A stretch of 64,000 nt of DNA from Monosporascus cannonballus. Its lineage: Eukaryota; Ascomycota; Sordariomycetes; Xylariales. A program made the position numbers and the translations under genes. Under the pieces are notes generated by a model. That model saw nothing but the letters and a program-made list of their open reading frames with translations. It was not told the DNA's origin and searched no databases. Location: assembly GCA_004154925.1 (NCBI GenBank), contig QJNS01000214.1, positions 1 through 64,000 of the forward strand. The letters run 5' to 3'. This document shows positions 48,927-60,845 of this stretch, in pieces. Position 1 is the first letter of the stretch. The number at the start of each line of letters is the position of its first letter.

Positions 48927-49300
48927 TTTTTCGAAGGAAAAGCTACCTCTAGCTACACCTATTTTGTATTATGATACAAGTACTAACACCGGTTATTGTT
49001 ACAAATTATAATACCGTATTCCAAGCAACGGGACGTTATGTATCGGGTCAGCTGCCGATTCGCAATATTATCACCTGCAATTTGAAGCCTTATTCGCCGC
49101 GTACCGCGATAAAAGTACCCCATATAAGCCTAATACCTTAAAAAGGATTTCCCTGAAATTTTCCGGTATTAATTAACAAGGATTTCTATATTATCAGTAC
49201 GAAAGAAATTCCCCGAAGTTTTTTAACGTTTGTTAAGAAATAACCCGAAGTGTGAAAGACTTTTATTAATTAATATTTTGCGGAATAAATTTTACTTCGA
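48927..49300 (+). pseudogene. H reading frame 1, unknown protein
   Basis: A plus-strand frame with only a few stops, all at plausible Gln codons: YYDTSTNTGYCYKL, YRIPSNGTLCIGSAADSQYY, HLQFEALFAAYRDKSTPYKP, NTLKRISLKFSGIN, GFLYYQYERNSPKFFNVC, EITRSVKDFY. Residue use is typical of a globular protein. I recognise no family. It lies about 90 bp inside the left TIR, so it may be the start of the transposase. Confidence 0.5.
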
Positions 49301-49919
49301 TATAATGTACATAAAAGTGTAATTTATTTTTGCAATAAGAAATAATTGTTAATAATAACGTAAAGAAAGAAATTATATATAGAAATTTACGTTACGTTAT
49401 GTCGAAATTTGTAATTTTATTTAAAATTAAATTTCTATCAATTATTAAAATTAATACCGTTTATATTAAAATTATATTTATAAATAATTCGGAATATTAT
49501 AATATTCTTTTCGTTTTATTTGCGAAAAAGCTACGAGTAATAGTTTTGTATATACTTTTTTTACTTCAGGTTTTTTTCGAATTAACAGGATTTTTTTTGT
49601 CGCCGTTTATCTAAAATTAAAAAATAAAGCGATAAAGTTATTAATTTAAGCAATTTATTTTATTTTATTATTACGCGTTAAAAATTCCACGGTTTAATGA
49701 AAAAGCAAAATAATACTTTTAGTTTCTTTTTTAAATTAATTAGTTATTTCGTCATCTCGGATATTTTTCGAGTTATATTTATTATTACCAAATCTCTTTT
49801 GGGTAATTATAAAAATAATTATAATAAAAAAAGTTATTAACGAATATATAATGCAGAAAGTTATAAGTAGCTTTATGCTTATTTATAAGGTAAAAAATTA
49901 TATGTTAAAATAAATTTAA

Positions 49920-50400
49920 TAAATTATTATTTTCTTATCGATTTCTTTAATTTGTACTTATAAAACCTTAATGGGACCGCCGTTTTTACCTGGAAAATAG
50001 CCCGTCCATACTATAAATAACTTACTATAAACCAGGACCTAGGTCTTAAAGCTCGTATTTTTGGCTTTATTCGGAATCGTAATATTAAAAAGTAATTTGC
50101 CGTTATATTTTACGATATATTTATTTATATTAATATTGAACCCTGGAATATAAAGCCTTAATATCTTTGTTTATATTTATATAACTTATTTATTATAACG
50201 TTCGAAAAGTAACCTAAGTTAATATTTTTAATCCCAGATTAGAAATCGGCGATATATAACCTGTTTTCGATTACGAAATAAAGCTAATAATTAGGTAAAA
50301 CGAGAAAAGATTTAAATCGAGCCAATAATAATTAACCGAAAATTCCTTATAATTATATATATAAATAAAAAAGAATAATTCTATAATATACGTATTTTAT
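49920..50400 (+). pseudogene. H reading frame 2, unknown protein
   Basis: Plus strand: YYFLIDFFNLYL*NLNGTAV, FTWKIARPYYK, LTINQDLGLKARIFGFIRNR, NIKK*FAVIFYDIFIYINIE, PWNIKP, then FEK*PKLIFLIPD*KSAIY. Stops are again TAA/TAG at Gln-like positions. It could be the continuation of frame 1 after a degraded middle. An acidic D/E catalytic triad cannot be assigned, so I do not call it a transposase. Confidence 0.45.
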
Positions 50401-50930
50401 CATAGATAACTTCGGAAATCTAGCTTTTGTTTCTTTTATTCGAACTTATAATTATTCGTTTATTATATTTATTTCTTAATTAATTAAAATAGTATAAAAA
50501 TAAGAAATAGCTTTAAAAAATAAGTAATAACGGCTTTATTTTAATTTTGCGTTTATAGATAATAAATAATTTAAAATAAGTTTTAATTAACGGATTTAAG
50601 AGCGTATTCGGGCGGAAAATGGCTTTATCTATAAAGTTTTCTTCATACGCATTAGGGTTCAGCTATACGGCAGGAATTTATGATTTTATTTTAATGTTTG
50701 CAACTTTCCGTTTTCGTTTTATTTTACCTTAGAAAATTAATTAAAAACGAGGTATTAAGTAAAAGAAAAAGATAATAATATTATTAACGTTAATACTTAA
50801 AGTACTTTCGCACTCGCGTTTTTGTAAAGTAACGCAACTTAGTGGAGCTTTAGTGGGCCTAATTGCTGTTTTCGGCGAATTGACCCGCTAAAAAATTGTT
50901 GCGACTAGCGCCCTGTGGCCTTTAAGAGGA

Positions 50931-52260
50931 TAACCGGGATAATAAAGTTTTCGTATTTCTTTTGGTTTTATAATTCACGTTTTTATGGCCTGGCTTTTTA
51001 TAATTATAACACTTAAATAAACCTTTATAAAAACCAAAAATATCCAGTAGTACGGATATACTTTAATCAAATTAAATCGACAATTATTTATCTTTCGAAT
51101 ATAAAAATGCCCGTAATTCTTATTGCTTTTACATAACGCCTTTAATGGGTTCTAGGAATCTTTTTTCTCGAAAACGTTAAAATAAAATCGTTTATCTTTC
51201 TTAACGCCTTTAACGAAAGATAATCGGTTTTCCTTTATTTTCTTTCCAAAAGTTTTTATAATATTTTGCCTTATTTGTTACTTTATTAATTTATTTTAAT
51301 TTAACGTTTTTTTATAATAAGATATTCTGTAAACTTAATATTAATTTATAAAAATAATTAAAAATAAAACGTTTATTATCCCGTTTATCTTTCGGGTTAA
51401 AATAGTTCGTAAGCTTTATTTTACAAATTAAGAACCTTTATTTAACACAAAAGTTTAACGGCAATTAATCGGATTATTATCGTAATTTCATAAATTATTC
51501 CTTATATTACCTATAGAAAAAGTTAGGATTTACGTAATCTTTCCTAATAAAACTTTATAAACTTTTCATTTTAAATTTTTTTTTCGTAATTAAACAATTA
51601 AACGTAACGCGGTATAATCGCCAAACATTCGTGATAAAAACGTCCATATGGCCTATAACCTATTAAATATAAATAAAAGCATTTCGCCTTAATTTTTTGA
51701 CGTAAAGTTTTATAATAATCTTTATTTAATTCTTTTTGATTAATTTACGTTTGGAAAATTTCGAGTAATTGTATTACGGTATTCGTTTATTACTTTTAAG
51801 CTTTTACAATAATATCGTAATTAATTTATCAAGCTTTATTTTTTCAACTTATATTATTACGTATTATTCGGCTAATTATCGCAATAATTCCGAATATTAT
51901 TCGTTTTTTAACAAATAATCTTTAAAATCTGGTCATTATTAATGGGTTTAACTTTTTTTTATTTTGAACTCCGGGATGTAATCGTTATATTATATCCGTT
52001 TTCCGACCATTTATTTAACGGTTATTAGGACGTATCCTAATTATATTTGTAAGGTAATTCGGGATTTCGTAAACTATGGTCTTTTACCCGTCAGGGCTTT
52101 GTTATAAGTTTTTTCGTCTATTCCCACATCGTAATTAATCGTTCATTAATTAGGTTCCGATTGGCAGTCTTTTTAATTAATAATCTAGATTCGTTTTACA
52201 ATTGGCAAATTTTCTTTCTAATAATTATAACGTTACCGTTTATAGTAAATATAAAAGAAT
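50931..52260 (-). pseudogene. B2 gag region relic
   Basis: Collinear with B1 19970-21291, in minus sense the gag part next to the 5' LTR. It carries many stops. No knuckle is readable. Confidence 0.5.
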
Positions 52261-52460
52261 TATAAAATAATAAATAATTATAAGCTATTTAAGGTAAGTT
52301 CCGACCAGTCGTAAAATAATTTTCAAAAAGTAAATATATTAAGTTATTCCCATCTGGCGTTTCCCATTAACTGCCAGATAATGGATTTATATTAATAAGT
52401 AAGTCGGTGCCTAATCGGTGGCTGGTTGGCTACCAGCCTTATCCTTATAGGGGCTGTATT
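52261..52460 (-). repeat. B2 right LTR (5' LTR in pol sense), interrupted by D
   Basis: From TATAAAATAATAAATAATT to GGGGCTGTATT. It contains GTTCCGACCAGTCGTAAAAT and CGGTGGCTGGTTGGCTACCAG. D inserted six bases before its end; CTTACA at 57881-57886 completes it. Confidence 0.78.
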
Positions 52461-52624
52461 TGTCAACTAGCAGGAGGGTGCTCTAGCACCCCATATACGG
52501 AAGATTCCCTCTGATCGGAACATATATGTTCCGGGATTAGATTATCTTAAAGTACAGTGCGCGTTCTAAAGCACCCATAACGAGTTATTAATATATATAT
52601 AACTGATATCCCTTATATCTAATG
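52461..52624 (+). repeat. D 5' LTR
   Basis: 164 bp, well preserved. It contains a hairpin GGGTGCTCTAGCACCC (52476-52491) and a perfect 16-bp palindrome GGAACATATATGTTCC (52517-52532). The right LTR keeps the second one only in mutated form (CCGAACATATATATTCCGG). Palindromes in an LTR could be regulatory or RNA-structural. Confidence 0.88.
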
Positions 52625-55600
52625 ATTAAAAGTTTTATTCGTTTAATTAAGGCATATATTAATTAATTAGCTGCTATTAAGATACTATAAGCTATATATC
52701 AATTATAATTATCCAAATATCATAAAGATAAATATAAAAATTATACCGTTAACGTTTTCCGTGATTTATAAAGGACCTAAGAATTAAAATTTCTTTAAAG
52801 ACAAATTCCAATTTAAAATATATCCGTTTGATATTTGGAATTATATCGATTTTAATTAGAATTTTTAATAAGGTAGTAAATTTATAAAATTTAATATAGT
52901 TTTTTATTTAAAGAAGTAAATCCGTTGTATGATACGAATTAATATCCCAAGCGGTTTTTCGACAATATTTATATTTTTCGGAAAAGTTATTAAAAAATTA
53001 ATTATACCAGTTACCTAACGAATATGTTTGAAATAACGACCGAAAGTAAATAAATCTATAATCAGAATTTTACGGCGTATATTTATAAATGTCGGAAATA
53101 CGATATTTTCCGTATAAATATTAATAACTTTACGAAATAAGATTTAAAATCGATATTTTTAATAATTAAATAAATTAACCTTTTTTAAAAAAAGGTTTTA
53201 CGAAAGTAATATATCAGCTTATGCGAATTAAAAAAAAGTATATAATAATAAGCTTTTAATTAATATTTAATAAAAATATTGCGAAACGTTAATACAAATT
53301 TAGAAATTAAGGAAAACGTTAAACGAATATATCGTAAAATAATAATATGATATTTCAGAAATGAAAATAATAATTATATAAGTTAACGATTTATATATAA
53401 TATTGCCCTTTATAACTAGGATATGGGTTATTACTTTTTAGGTGATAAAGAAAGTCGAAATTAATAACGGTATAATTAACCTATTAAATTATTATGTTAT
53501 GGCCTATGTTATATTTATATTACGAAATATTAAGGTAACATTTTTAACGATGTACGGGATACCTGGAAATTCCTTTAATTAATATAATTTTAATTAGGGA
53601 AATTTCAAAAATATCAATTTTTAATTGTAAGAAAAAAGCTTTAAGCCGTAAGCCGAAACGAGGTAACCGTAAAGGTTTTTATATGAATTATAGTGGTAAT
53701 AGGCGAAAGCGTTAGGAATTAAACATATAAGATATCCGTTATAAAACGTATATAACTAGTTATTATATATTATTTAATTATTTATATGTATTTTTGGCAA
53801 AATTTTAAAAGATTTTTATTTAATCGATAATGTAATAAAATATATTTAAAAACGAATTTCTGGGAATTATCTTTTAAAGGAAAAAATCCACGGTTTATCG
53901 AAAACTATAGAAAAACTTATTGCATAAAAAATAAATTAATTTTTAAAAGAGGTGTAAAAAATACTGGCATATTTTTTGATTATTAATTAACGTAATGTTA
54001 TAAATATTTTATTTTATTTTTTAAAGAATTTAATTATTCTGGATTTAAAGTTTACGATATATATATTTAATTTAATTAGCGGATGTTTAAATTTTAAATT
54101 TATCGTATAAAGTAAGGAGATATACGTAAAAAATGATTTCGTTCCGATTAAAGAGTACGGAAAGATTAATATAATTTTTCGAAGGCTTAACGGTACGAAA
54201 ACTTTATATATAACCTAATATTTTTTCGGTAATTACGAAAGAAGGGTTATTGATTGAATATCTGAAAAACTAAGAATTTTATTTAAGATAAATATAATTA
54301 AATAATTATTATACTAATAAATAAATTTAATTAATTCGTTATCGAAAATATTAACGAAATAATTACCTATATAATTTTAATAATTTATAAATAAAACGGT
54401 GATTCGTAAATAACCAAATTATTATAAATCGGTAACGGCATTATATAATACCTAAAATTAAGATGTTTAGGAACTGAAATATTCGTTTAATTATAAATTT
54501 ATATAAAAAGAATCCGCTTAAAGGATTTTATAATAATCGAATACCAAATATATGGCAAAATAAAGATTAAAAAGTTAATATACCGCGAACTAAAAAAGAA
54601 TATCTCGATTAGGACAAAAATTCGTTATTGATTTTATAAACTTTGAAAAAAAACTTGAAAAATATAAATATATTATATTGATTACCAATATATATTTAGG
54701 TTTTATCTGGGATATTTACCTTAACAACCGGAACTAAAATATATTAATTATAATATTTCAATATCTTTTAAATATTTTAAAAAGTCCAGATAAAGTTTTT
54801 CTATAAGTAATTAAATACTCTAATGAAATTTTGAAGAATTATTAATTTCGAAATATGTTGTAATTACTTTTTTTTCATATTAAACTTAAACGTTTAATAC
54901 TATATACTCAGATTTAAAATAAAGGTACAAAACGTTTAAAAAATCTAATTAAAAAAACGATTACAATATGAAATAACATTAAATTATTTTTGTTCCTAAT
55001 TATATATATTTTTCAAAACAGTAATATATTTTTATAACTGTATTCCTAAATACGTATTCTTTCCGCAAAATTTATATAAAATTTATTATATTTATTTTTT
55101 ATACAAAAACGGTAATATAATACTTTATCGAAAATCCTAACAAATTTACTTACGAATATACGGTTATATAATTTACGTTATGATAATTACTGTTATAAAA
55201 AAATAATAACTTTAAAAATCAAATTTTAAAACGTAAATTAATTATTTCGTTAATTGCAGATTTACAAATATTTAGGAAACTTATAACCCGTTAATTAATA
55301 AAGTTATTATTATTCGAAATATATAATTTAACGAAAAAGCTATTTTTTAAATAATATCAAAAATTTAAAAAACGATTTTTTGCATATTATAAAAAACGTT
55401 ATAAAAGTTAGTCCGATAAATAAAAATATTCAATTAAAATACTTAATATTTAGTTTATATATAAAACAATAAAAACCTAAGTAAAATAATATAATTACCG
55501 GTTAAATAAAAATTTAATTTTAAAAAAATATTATTATAAAATACGGACGGAATAAGAAAAAATAAATTTGTTCGTAAAGGATTAATTATTCTTATATAAT

Positions 55601-56219
55601 AGTTGTATTTGAATTACTTTCATTTTTTAGATTATTACCACTACCAACGTCTTCCCCAATAATTATTACAATTATTACGCCGACGAAAAAAATAAAAATA
55701 ACTTTAAATTCCTTTTATATTATTTAACTTAGAATAACAGTAAAAAACGAAAATACCTCACGGGTCATAAACGTAAGCTCCCCATATATTCCGTATTAAA
55801 AAGGTAGTATCCCAAACCAATATATGGTATAAAAAACAGTATTTAATATAAGATATTTAACCTTTTTTATAAATAGGTATAATAACTGGTTAGTAAATTA
55901 CGGAAATTTAAAAAAGCTAATTACTCCAAATACGCGTTATTTTAATCGGAAAAATAATAATACTTTAATATATAAAACAATATTAAAGATATAAAACCAG
56001 ATATATAGATATAATTTATCGTTATTTCTATAAAGCCATAAAAACTAAATATATATTTATTAAAAAAGATATTCCATTAAAAGGAAAAAAATTATTTACA
56101 AAGCTATAAAAAGACAAGATTTTAAATAGCCCTTAATTACTTTTTCGCTAAAGGAAATTAGGTTGTAAAATGTATATAAGTATACGTATATAAATTTAAT
56201 AAATATAATTAATTTTAAA
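52625..56219 (+). pseudogene. D gag, protease and integrase region (degraded)
   Basis: By copia order this holds gag, protease and integrase on plus. I see stretches that become open if TAA/TAG are read as Gln (around 53700-54000), but no motif I can name. The primer-binding site after the LTR is too mutated to assign. Confidence 0.45.
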
Positions 56220-56950
56220 AATATAAAGCCCGTTTTATCGCATAAAACGATTCATAACTTAAAATCGCCTATAATAATATATATATAATTATTTTTATTA
56301 AAAGGTCGTTTTGAGCTTTAATTAATAATATAATTAAATTTAACTTAAACTTTAAGCAATATAATATTATAAATAGTTGTATAAATACTAATATAATTTA
56401 CAAAATATATATAAAGACACCCGTAAAATATCAGTAACGTAATAGGATTTTCTAATTAAAAAAGTATTATATAAATTAAAGTATTTAGTTTTGTTATAAT
56501 AGAAGAATTTTATTAAAATTTTTGAAAAATTAGAATTCACATTTATTCCTTACAAGTCATATTGTTTTATTCGTTAAAAAATATTTATCTTTTTTTATAA
56601 ATAATATTTTAATAATATATTCTAAATAAAATGAAAACTTCGTCAATTAAGTAATTTAACAAATATAAAAACGGTAAATTTTAATAAAAAATAAACATTT
56701 ACAATAATGTTTCGATATTAAAATAATTAAAAATAAACTTAATAAGAAACTTTAATTATCTTAATTTAATTTTATAAATAAACTAATTAATCTAATACCT
56801 AAAAATAGTTTAAATAATTTCCCAAAATATTTATAAATAATATTAAATTAATATCAAACTTTAATTTAACTTATTCAGGCTTTATTAATAAATATTAAAA
56901 GAAAATCGATTATATTCCTTTCGTAATATATAATCCGATATAGTTTTTAC
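56220..56950 (+). pseudogene. D reverse transcriptase relic (copia type)
   Basis: Plus strand reads RFYRIKRFIT (KARLVARG position), then NIYKDTRKISVT, IKKVLYKLKYLVLL (the KLKKALYGLKQSPR block), KNFIKIFEKLEFTFIPYKSY, CFIRQKIFIFFYK*YFNNIF, where the copia YVDD box follows CCFI..IFIFFY. The order and spacing match copia RT. The catalytic YVDD is destroyed. Confidence 0.72.
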
Positions 56951-57339
56951 CGTATTTTAATTTGTTCGATTTAATTTGAATCTTACTAACATATATTATA
57001 AAACTGCTAACCAAATTTTATTATACCTAATCGGAATTAAAACGTTAACGTTATAATTCTGGAGTAAAGATTTATTAAATATTTAAAATCACGTTTTTTC
57101 CGCAAATAATACAATTAACCGACAAAGATTTTACATTTACGTTATAAAGTAATTTGGAAAAATAATAAAATAACGGGAGAAAAAAATAAAATATAATAAT
57201 TATTTTTATAATAAAAACGCAATTATTATTTTCTACGTAAGTTACAAAAAATCTTATTTGATTTTTAATTACTTAGAGAATTTAAACATTACCTTAAATA
57301 TAAAACTATTAAAAATATAATATAATAATAAACAAATTA

Positions 57340-57560
57340 TACAATTTATTTACGCCGATATTGCCGTATTAATAACGAAATTACAGTATATAAAAATATA
57401 TAATTATCGATTACGATAAACCGTAAAAAACGACTTCATTAAAATAGATTATATGCTTATAGGCGATATATTAATTAACGGTTTAACGAAAATCTTATTA
57501 CACAAACCCTTTATATATTTCAAAAAATAACTAGAAGTAATAGATGTTACGGAAACCCTT
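57340..57560 (+). pseudogene. D RNase H relic (copia type)
   Basis: Plus strand: LQYIKIYNYRLR*TVKNDFI (the HVDIHHHWLRE block), KIDYMLIGDILINGLTKILL (VPTEQMLADGLTKPL), HKPFIYFKK*LEVIDVTETL. This C-terminal signature is specific to Ty1/copia elements and lies about 150 bp before the 3' LTR, as expected. Confidence 0.82.
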
Positions 57561-57697
57561 AAATAACGAAAGGGCGCCTTGCGAAAATTTTCAAAAAAAG
57601 AATTAATTGATTAGGAAAATTTAATTGCCGAAAGAAAAATGAAATAAATAATTATGGCATTATGAATTGTAATAATTAATACCGTAAACATTTTAAT

Positions 57698-57709
57698 GTG
57701 TTAAAAGGG
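57698..57709 (+). other. D polypurine tract
   Basis: GTGTTAAAAGGG directly upstream of the right LTR (TGTATTAATTAGC). Short but correctly placed for plus-strand priming of a plus-oriented element. Confidence 0.45.
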
Positions 57710-57875
57710 TGTATTAATTAGCAAAAGGGTACTTTAGCACCCCATATACGGAAGATTCCCTCTGATCCGAACATATATATTCCGGGACTAGATCATCTTA
57801 AAATGCAGTACGCGTTCTAGAGCACCTGCAACGAGTTATTAATACATATATAACTGATGTCCCCTATATCTGACA
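57710..57875 (+). repeat. D 3' LTR
   Basis: 166 bp, aligned to 52461-52624 over its full length (CACCCCATATACGGAAGATT, CCGGGACTAGATCATC, GAGTTATTAATACATATATAACTG), ending CTGACA before the GTATT duplication. Confidence 0.88.
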
Positions 57876-57886
57876 GTATTCTTACA

Positions 57887-58841
57887 GTTTTATATATAAT
57901 TTGTTTTTAATTTGATGCTTTCAGGCCTTATAATAAAATTAAAATAACTCGTGTTTTAACAAGTTTAAAATTACCGTTAAAAAATCGAATTTATTCGTAT
58001 GTTAAGAAATTAATTTAGTTTAATAAAAAAGATTATTGAATCGTCTATTATTTTTTAAAGTTCTTAAATAATATTTATATTTCTTCTTAAAGAGCCGGTA
58101 TTTAATAAACCTATAATTATTTATGGTTAAGAAATTATGAAAATACTTTTGTAAGCATTTTTTATAATAACTTGAATTTATAAAAAAGGTTTTTCGAATA
58201 ATTTCATAATAATTATTACCTTTTCATAATTGTCTATTAAAGAACTTCTATTAAATTTTACAGAAAGTTTAGCTTTAATTAGAAATCTCTTTATTTTCGT
58301 TATTTTATAACAATGCTTAAAAGGAGTTGGTTTATATTTTTAATATCAAGTATTTTATAGTAATTAAAAAATAGAATTATGATTTCGTATAATTAAGTAG
58401 TGCTAAGTAATAGTAAGGTCGAAACTTTCGTTATTAAGTAAGCTTAGCGTTTTTCTTTTTAAGTTCGGACATTTATTATTAAAACATATAGGTTTTTATT
58501 AAGTATCAATTCTTTATCTCTTTTTTTAATATTTTTAACTTTAAAGTTTGCAATTTTTTTAAATATATTTTATAAGAATATGTTGTTGATAGAAGAAAGA
58601 AAACACCTTTTTAAGATTGAGTAATCGAAAGTACTTCATTATCGATTAATCGCAATACTTTTTTAATAAATAGTGAAATATTTGATTTAACTATTAACGT
58701 CTTATAAGAAAATAACGAAAATAAAATTTGTTATTTATTTTTAAACGTTGTTTCTAATATTGTTTTTATTGAATATAAAGAAATTTATATCTGATTAATT
58801 TGAGAATTATTCCTTTATTCCTGATTAAAAAGGTTTTAAAA
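57887..58841 (-). other. A2 5' leader
   Basis: Continues A2 after B2: TTTTATATATAATTTGTTTTTA matches 16565-16582 of A1, and similarity continues to the right LTR. No coding frame is supported. Confidence 0.55.
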
Positions 58842-59048
58842 TATTTCGAATTTATTAAATATAAATTTAGCAAAATAGGCAATATTTTAAAAGAATTTTA
58901 ATTTATATATAGGAACAAGGAGAGAAATAATTTATAAGTTTATTCGTTAATAAATTTTAGAGATATATCTGTTAATTAAAAAAAAAATATTTTTAATCAA
59001 AACCTTAAATTATTAATTAAGAACCGAAAATTAAACAACTTTTCATAG

Positions 59049-60845
59049 CATAAAAAAACAACAGTTTCGTTATTATACTACTAAAAGTAGAACGTTATTA
59101 GCTCGAATACTAATAGTCTCATTTTGCTCTATATATCTTATCCTAGCTAGCTTAGGCCTTTACTAGCCCGTTTCTATTTTTGACGTACTTTTATATATTA
59201 TGTCAGGATATTAAAATCAACTAATCAAATAACGTATCTTCGTAACGAACTAATAAGATCTAAATTAGAATTGCGCAATATTATTGTTGTTTAATTTTAT
59301 AATAAAATAATTAATTTTTTAGATTACATAATTTACTTAATTTCAATAATTTGAATATTTTAAATATAGGTTCAATATATGTTAATAGGTATATAAAGAC
59401 ACTTTGAAAGTTTTTAAACAATGATTACGGTTAACATAATTAACTTAATATTTGATAAATTTATTAATAGTCAGGTTTAATAGTTGTGATAATATAAATA
59501 CTATATGTATTATTTTATTATAAACCGTTTAAAGGTAATTTATTATAAAAAGTTCGTTTAATTATATTTTTACCCGTGCAAGTTAATACGATTATGTTGT
59601 ATTTATAAACCAATTAACAAATACTTTAATCTGAAATATTATTATAGTTATAATGTTATTAATTTAAATCTGATGAATTTAAACCTTTATTTACTGATTA
59701 AATATAAATTAATATATATTCATATTTTTCGAACATCCTTTGAAACAAATTAAAATTAATGCGGTTAAATTTAAATTTAAGAAATAGACGACGGTAATGC
59801 CCTTACATCTGCGATAGCACAATTAGTAATCGTATTATCATATACCGAGCTTCTTTAATATATTTTGTATAAAAAGATTTATCGAATAATCCTTTAGGTT
59901 ATATAAGCTGTTATTTTTATTAAACGGTTATAAAATGGTTAACCTTAATTTCGTTCGAAACGTTTTTATAACTGTAATATAATAACTATAACCTACATGG
60001 ACAAAAACAAAGTTAAACGAGTTTTTTCTATATCGAATTACCTTTGGAAAACTTATATCTAAATGTTAAATATAATAATTACGTTATCGCGGCTATAAGA
60101 GCGTTTCGAATTAGAAATAAAATTAAAATTTTGTTTTTTTTAATATCTTAACTAAATTAACCCCGATTTAAAAATTTATATATTATTAAAAAGCCTTTTT
60201 AACTATTTATAGAAGTACAATTCATTTTACTTTTTAATTATTTTTACTATTATTTTATTTGTAAACTTTAAAAATAATTTTAAAAGAAATTATTATAAAA
60301 AGATATTAATTAAGGTTAAAAAGTTATAATTTGCTATTATGTCTTATTTTAAAGGCTTTGTTATTTTTATAAGCTTTTTATAAATTAGGTTAACGTAATA
60401 TTAAAAGTTACTTAGCCACAGCCATATTGCAATCGCAGCTAGAATCTTTAAAATAGGGCTTGATTTTAATAAGACAATATATGCCCATTAGGTACTACTT
60501 AAAACTGTAACAATAAGTCCTCTTTTACTTATATCGTCTCGATATAATCTATTGAAAATTAAAGGCCCTTTATTAAATATCGCGTAACTGATCGATAATT
60601 TTCGAATTATATGTCGATTTTTAACTTTGTTCTTAACGTAATTGCATTTAGTAAAAGTCCGCCTCGCATTTACTATATCTACGGGATAAGTTAGCTGCCT
60701 AATATAGGAATCGAACGCCTAATCTATAAAGAAGCTAACAAACTATTACAGCATAAAGGAATAAAAGTTTAGCCATTATACTACTAAAAATAGAACGTTA
60801 TCAGCTCGAGCATGGACCGCCGTGTTCTACATTAAATATCCGTTA
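59049..60845. repeat. Repeat family E, copy E2, with 60-bp direct repeats
   Basis: The core (59147-60480) is related to E1. Outside it, two direct repeats of about 60 bp (59049-59111 and 60754-60814) share AGCATAAA, CATTATACTACTAAAA, TAGAACGTTAT and AGCTCGA. The right one is continuous with a tRNA-like segment (60690-60814, minus strand). Inserted in the A2 right LTR. The outer boundaries are approximate. Confidence 0.6.
60690..60814 (-). other. tRNA-like segment with internal A-box and B-box motifs
   Basis: The minus strand has TAGTATAATGGCTAA, a good A box (TRGYNNARNNG form), and 56 bases later GCGTTCGATTCC, a good B box (GGTTCGANTCC form), as in pol III promoters. However the acceptor and T-stem arms do not pair, even allowing for RIP changes, so it is not an intact tRNA gene. 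A tRNA-derived SINE head or a tRNA pseudogene fits. Confidence 0.4.

Larger units (their letters stand above)
48839..50930. mobile_element. DNA transposon H with 40-bp terminal inverted repeats, TA target site
   Basis: A 2092-bp insertion in B2. The left end (48839-48878) and the reverse complement of the right end (50891-50930) match at 37 of 40 positions: TCC(C/T)CTT(G/A)AAGGCCAC, GGGCGCTAGTCGCAAC, AATTTTT. TA flanks both sides (48837-48838 and 50931-50932). The uninterrupted B1 sequence (about 19950-19970, CGGTTTTCGTATAACCGAG) shows the empty site with one TATA, which supports a TA duplication. TA duplication fits the Tc1/mariner-pogo group, but no transposase motif was recognised. The terminal 300 bp are far less RIP-mutated than the middle. 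Confidence 0.85.
52461..57875 (+). mobile_element. Complete Ty1/copia retrotransposon D, inside the LTR of B2
   Basis: A 5415-bp element with LTRs 52461-52624 and 57710-57875 and a perfect duplication GTATT (52456-52460 and 57876-57880). The domain order on plus places RT (about 56220-56950) before RNase H (about 57340-57560), which lies at the extreme 3' end. RNase H motifs have the copia, not gypsy, form. A short polypurine tract precedes the right LTR. RIP-degraded throughout. It is the innermost and, by nesting, one of the latest insertions. Confidence 0.9.
43497..57886 (-). mobile_element. Ty3/gypsy retrotransposon B2 inside A2, containing H and D
   Basis: B-family LTRs at 43497-43690 and 52261-52460 (completed by CTTACA at 57881-57886 after D). 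The internal sequence is collinear with B1: antisense ORF about 44040, integrase about 45690, RT about 47000-48060, gag 50931-52260. Without H and D it is about 6.9 kb. It sits at the gag start of A2. A clean target duplication could not be seen. Confidence 0.82.

Noticed and set aside
60690..60814. A functional tRNA gene
   Set aside because: A and B boxes are present, but acceptor and T stems do not pair and the spacing is too long without an evident intron, so only a tRNA-like segment is reported.
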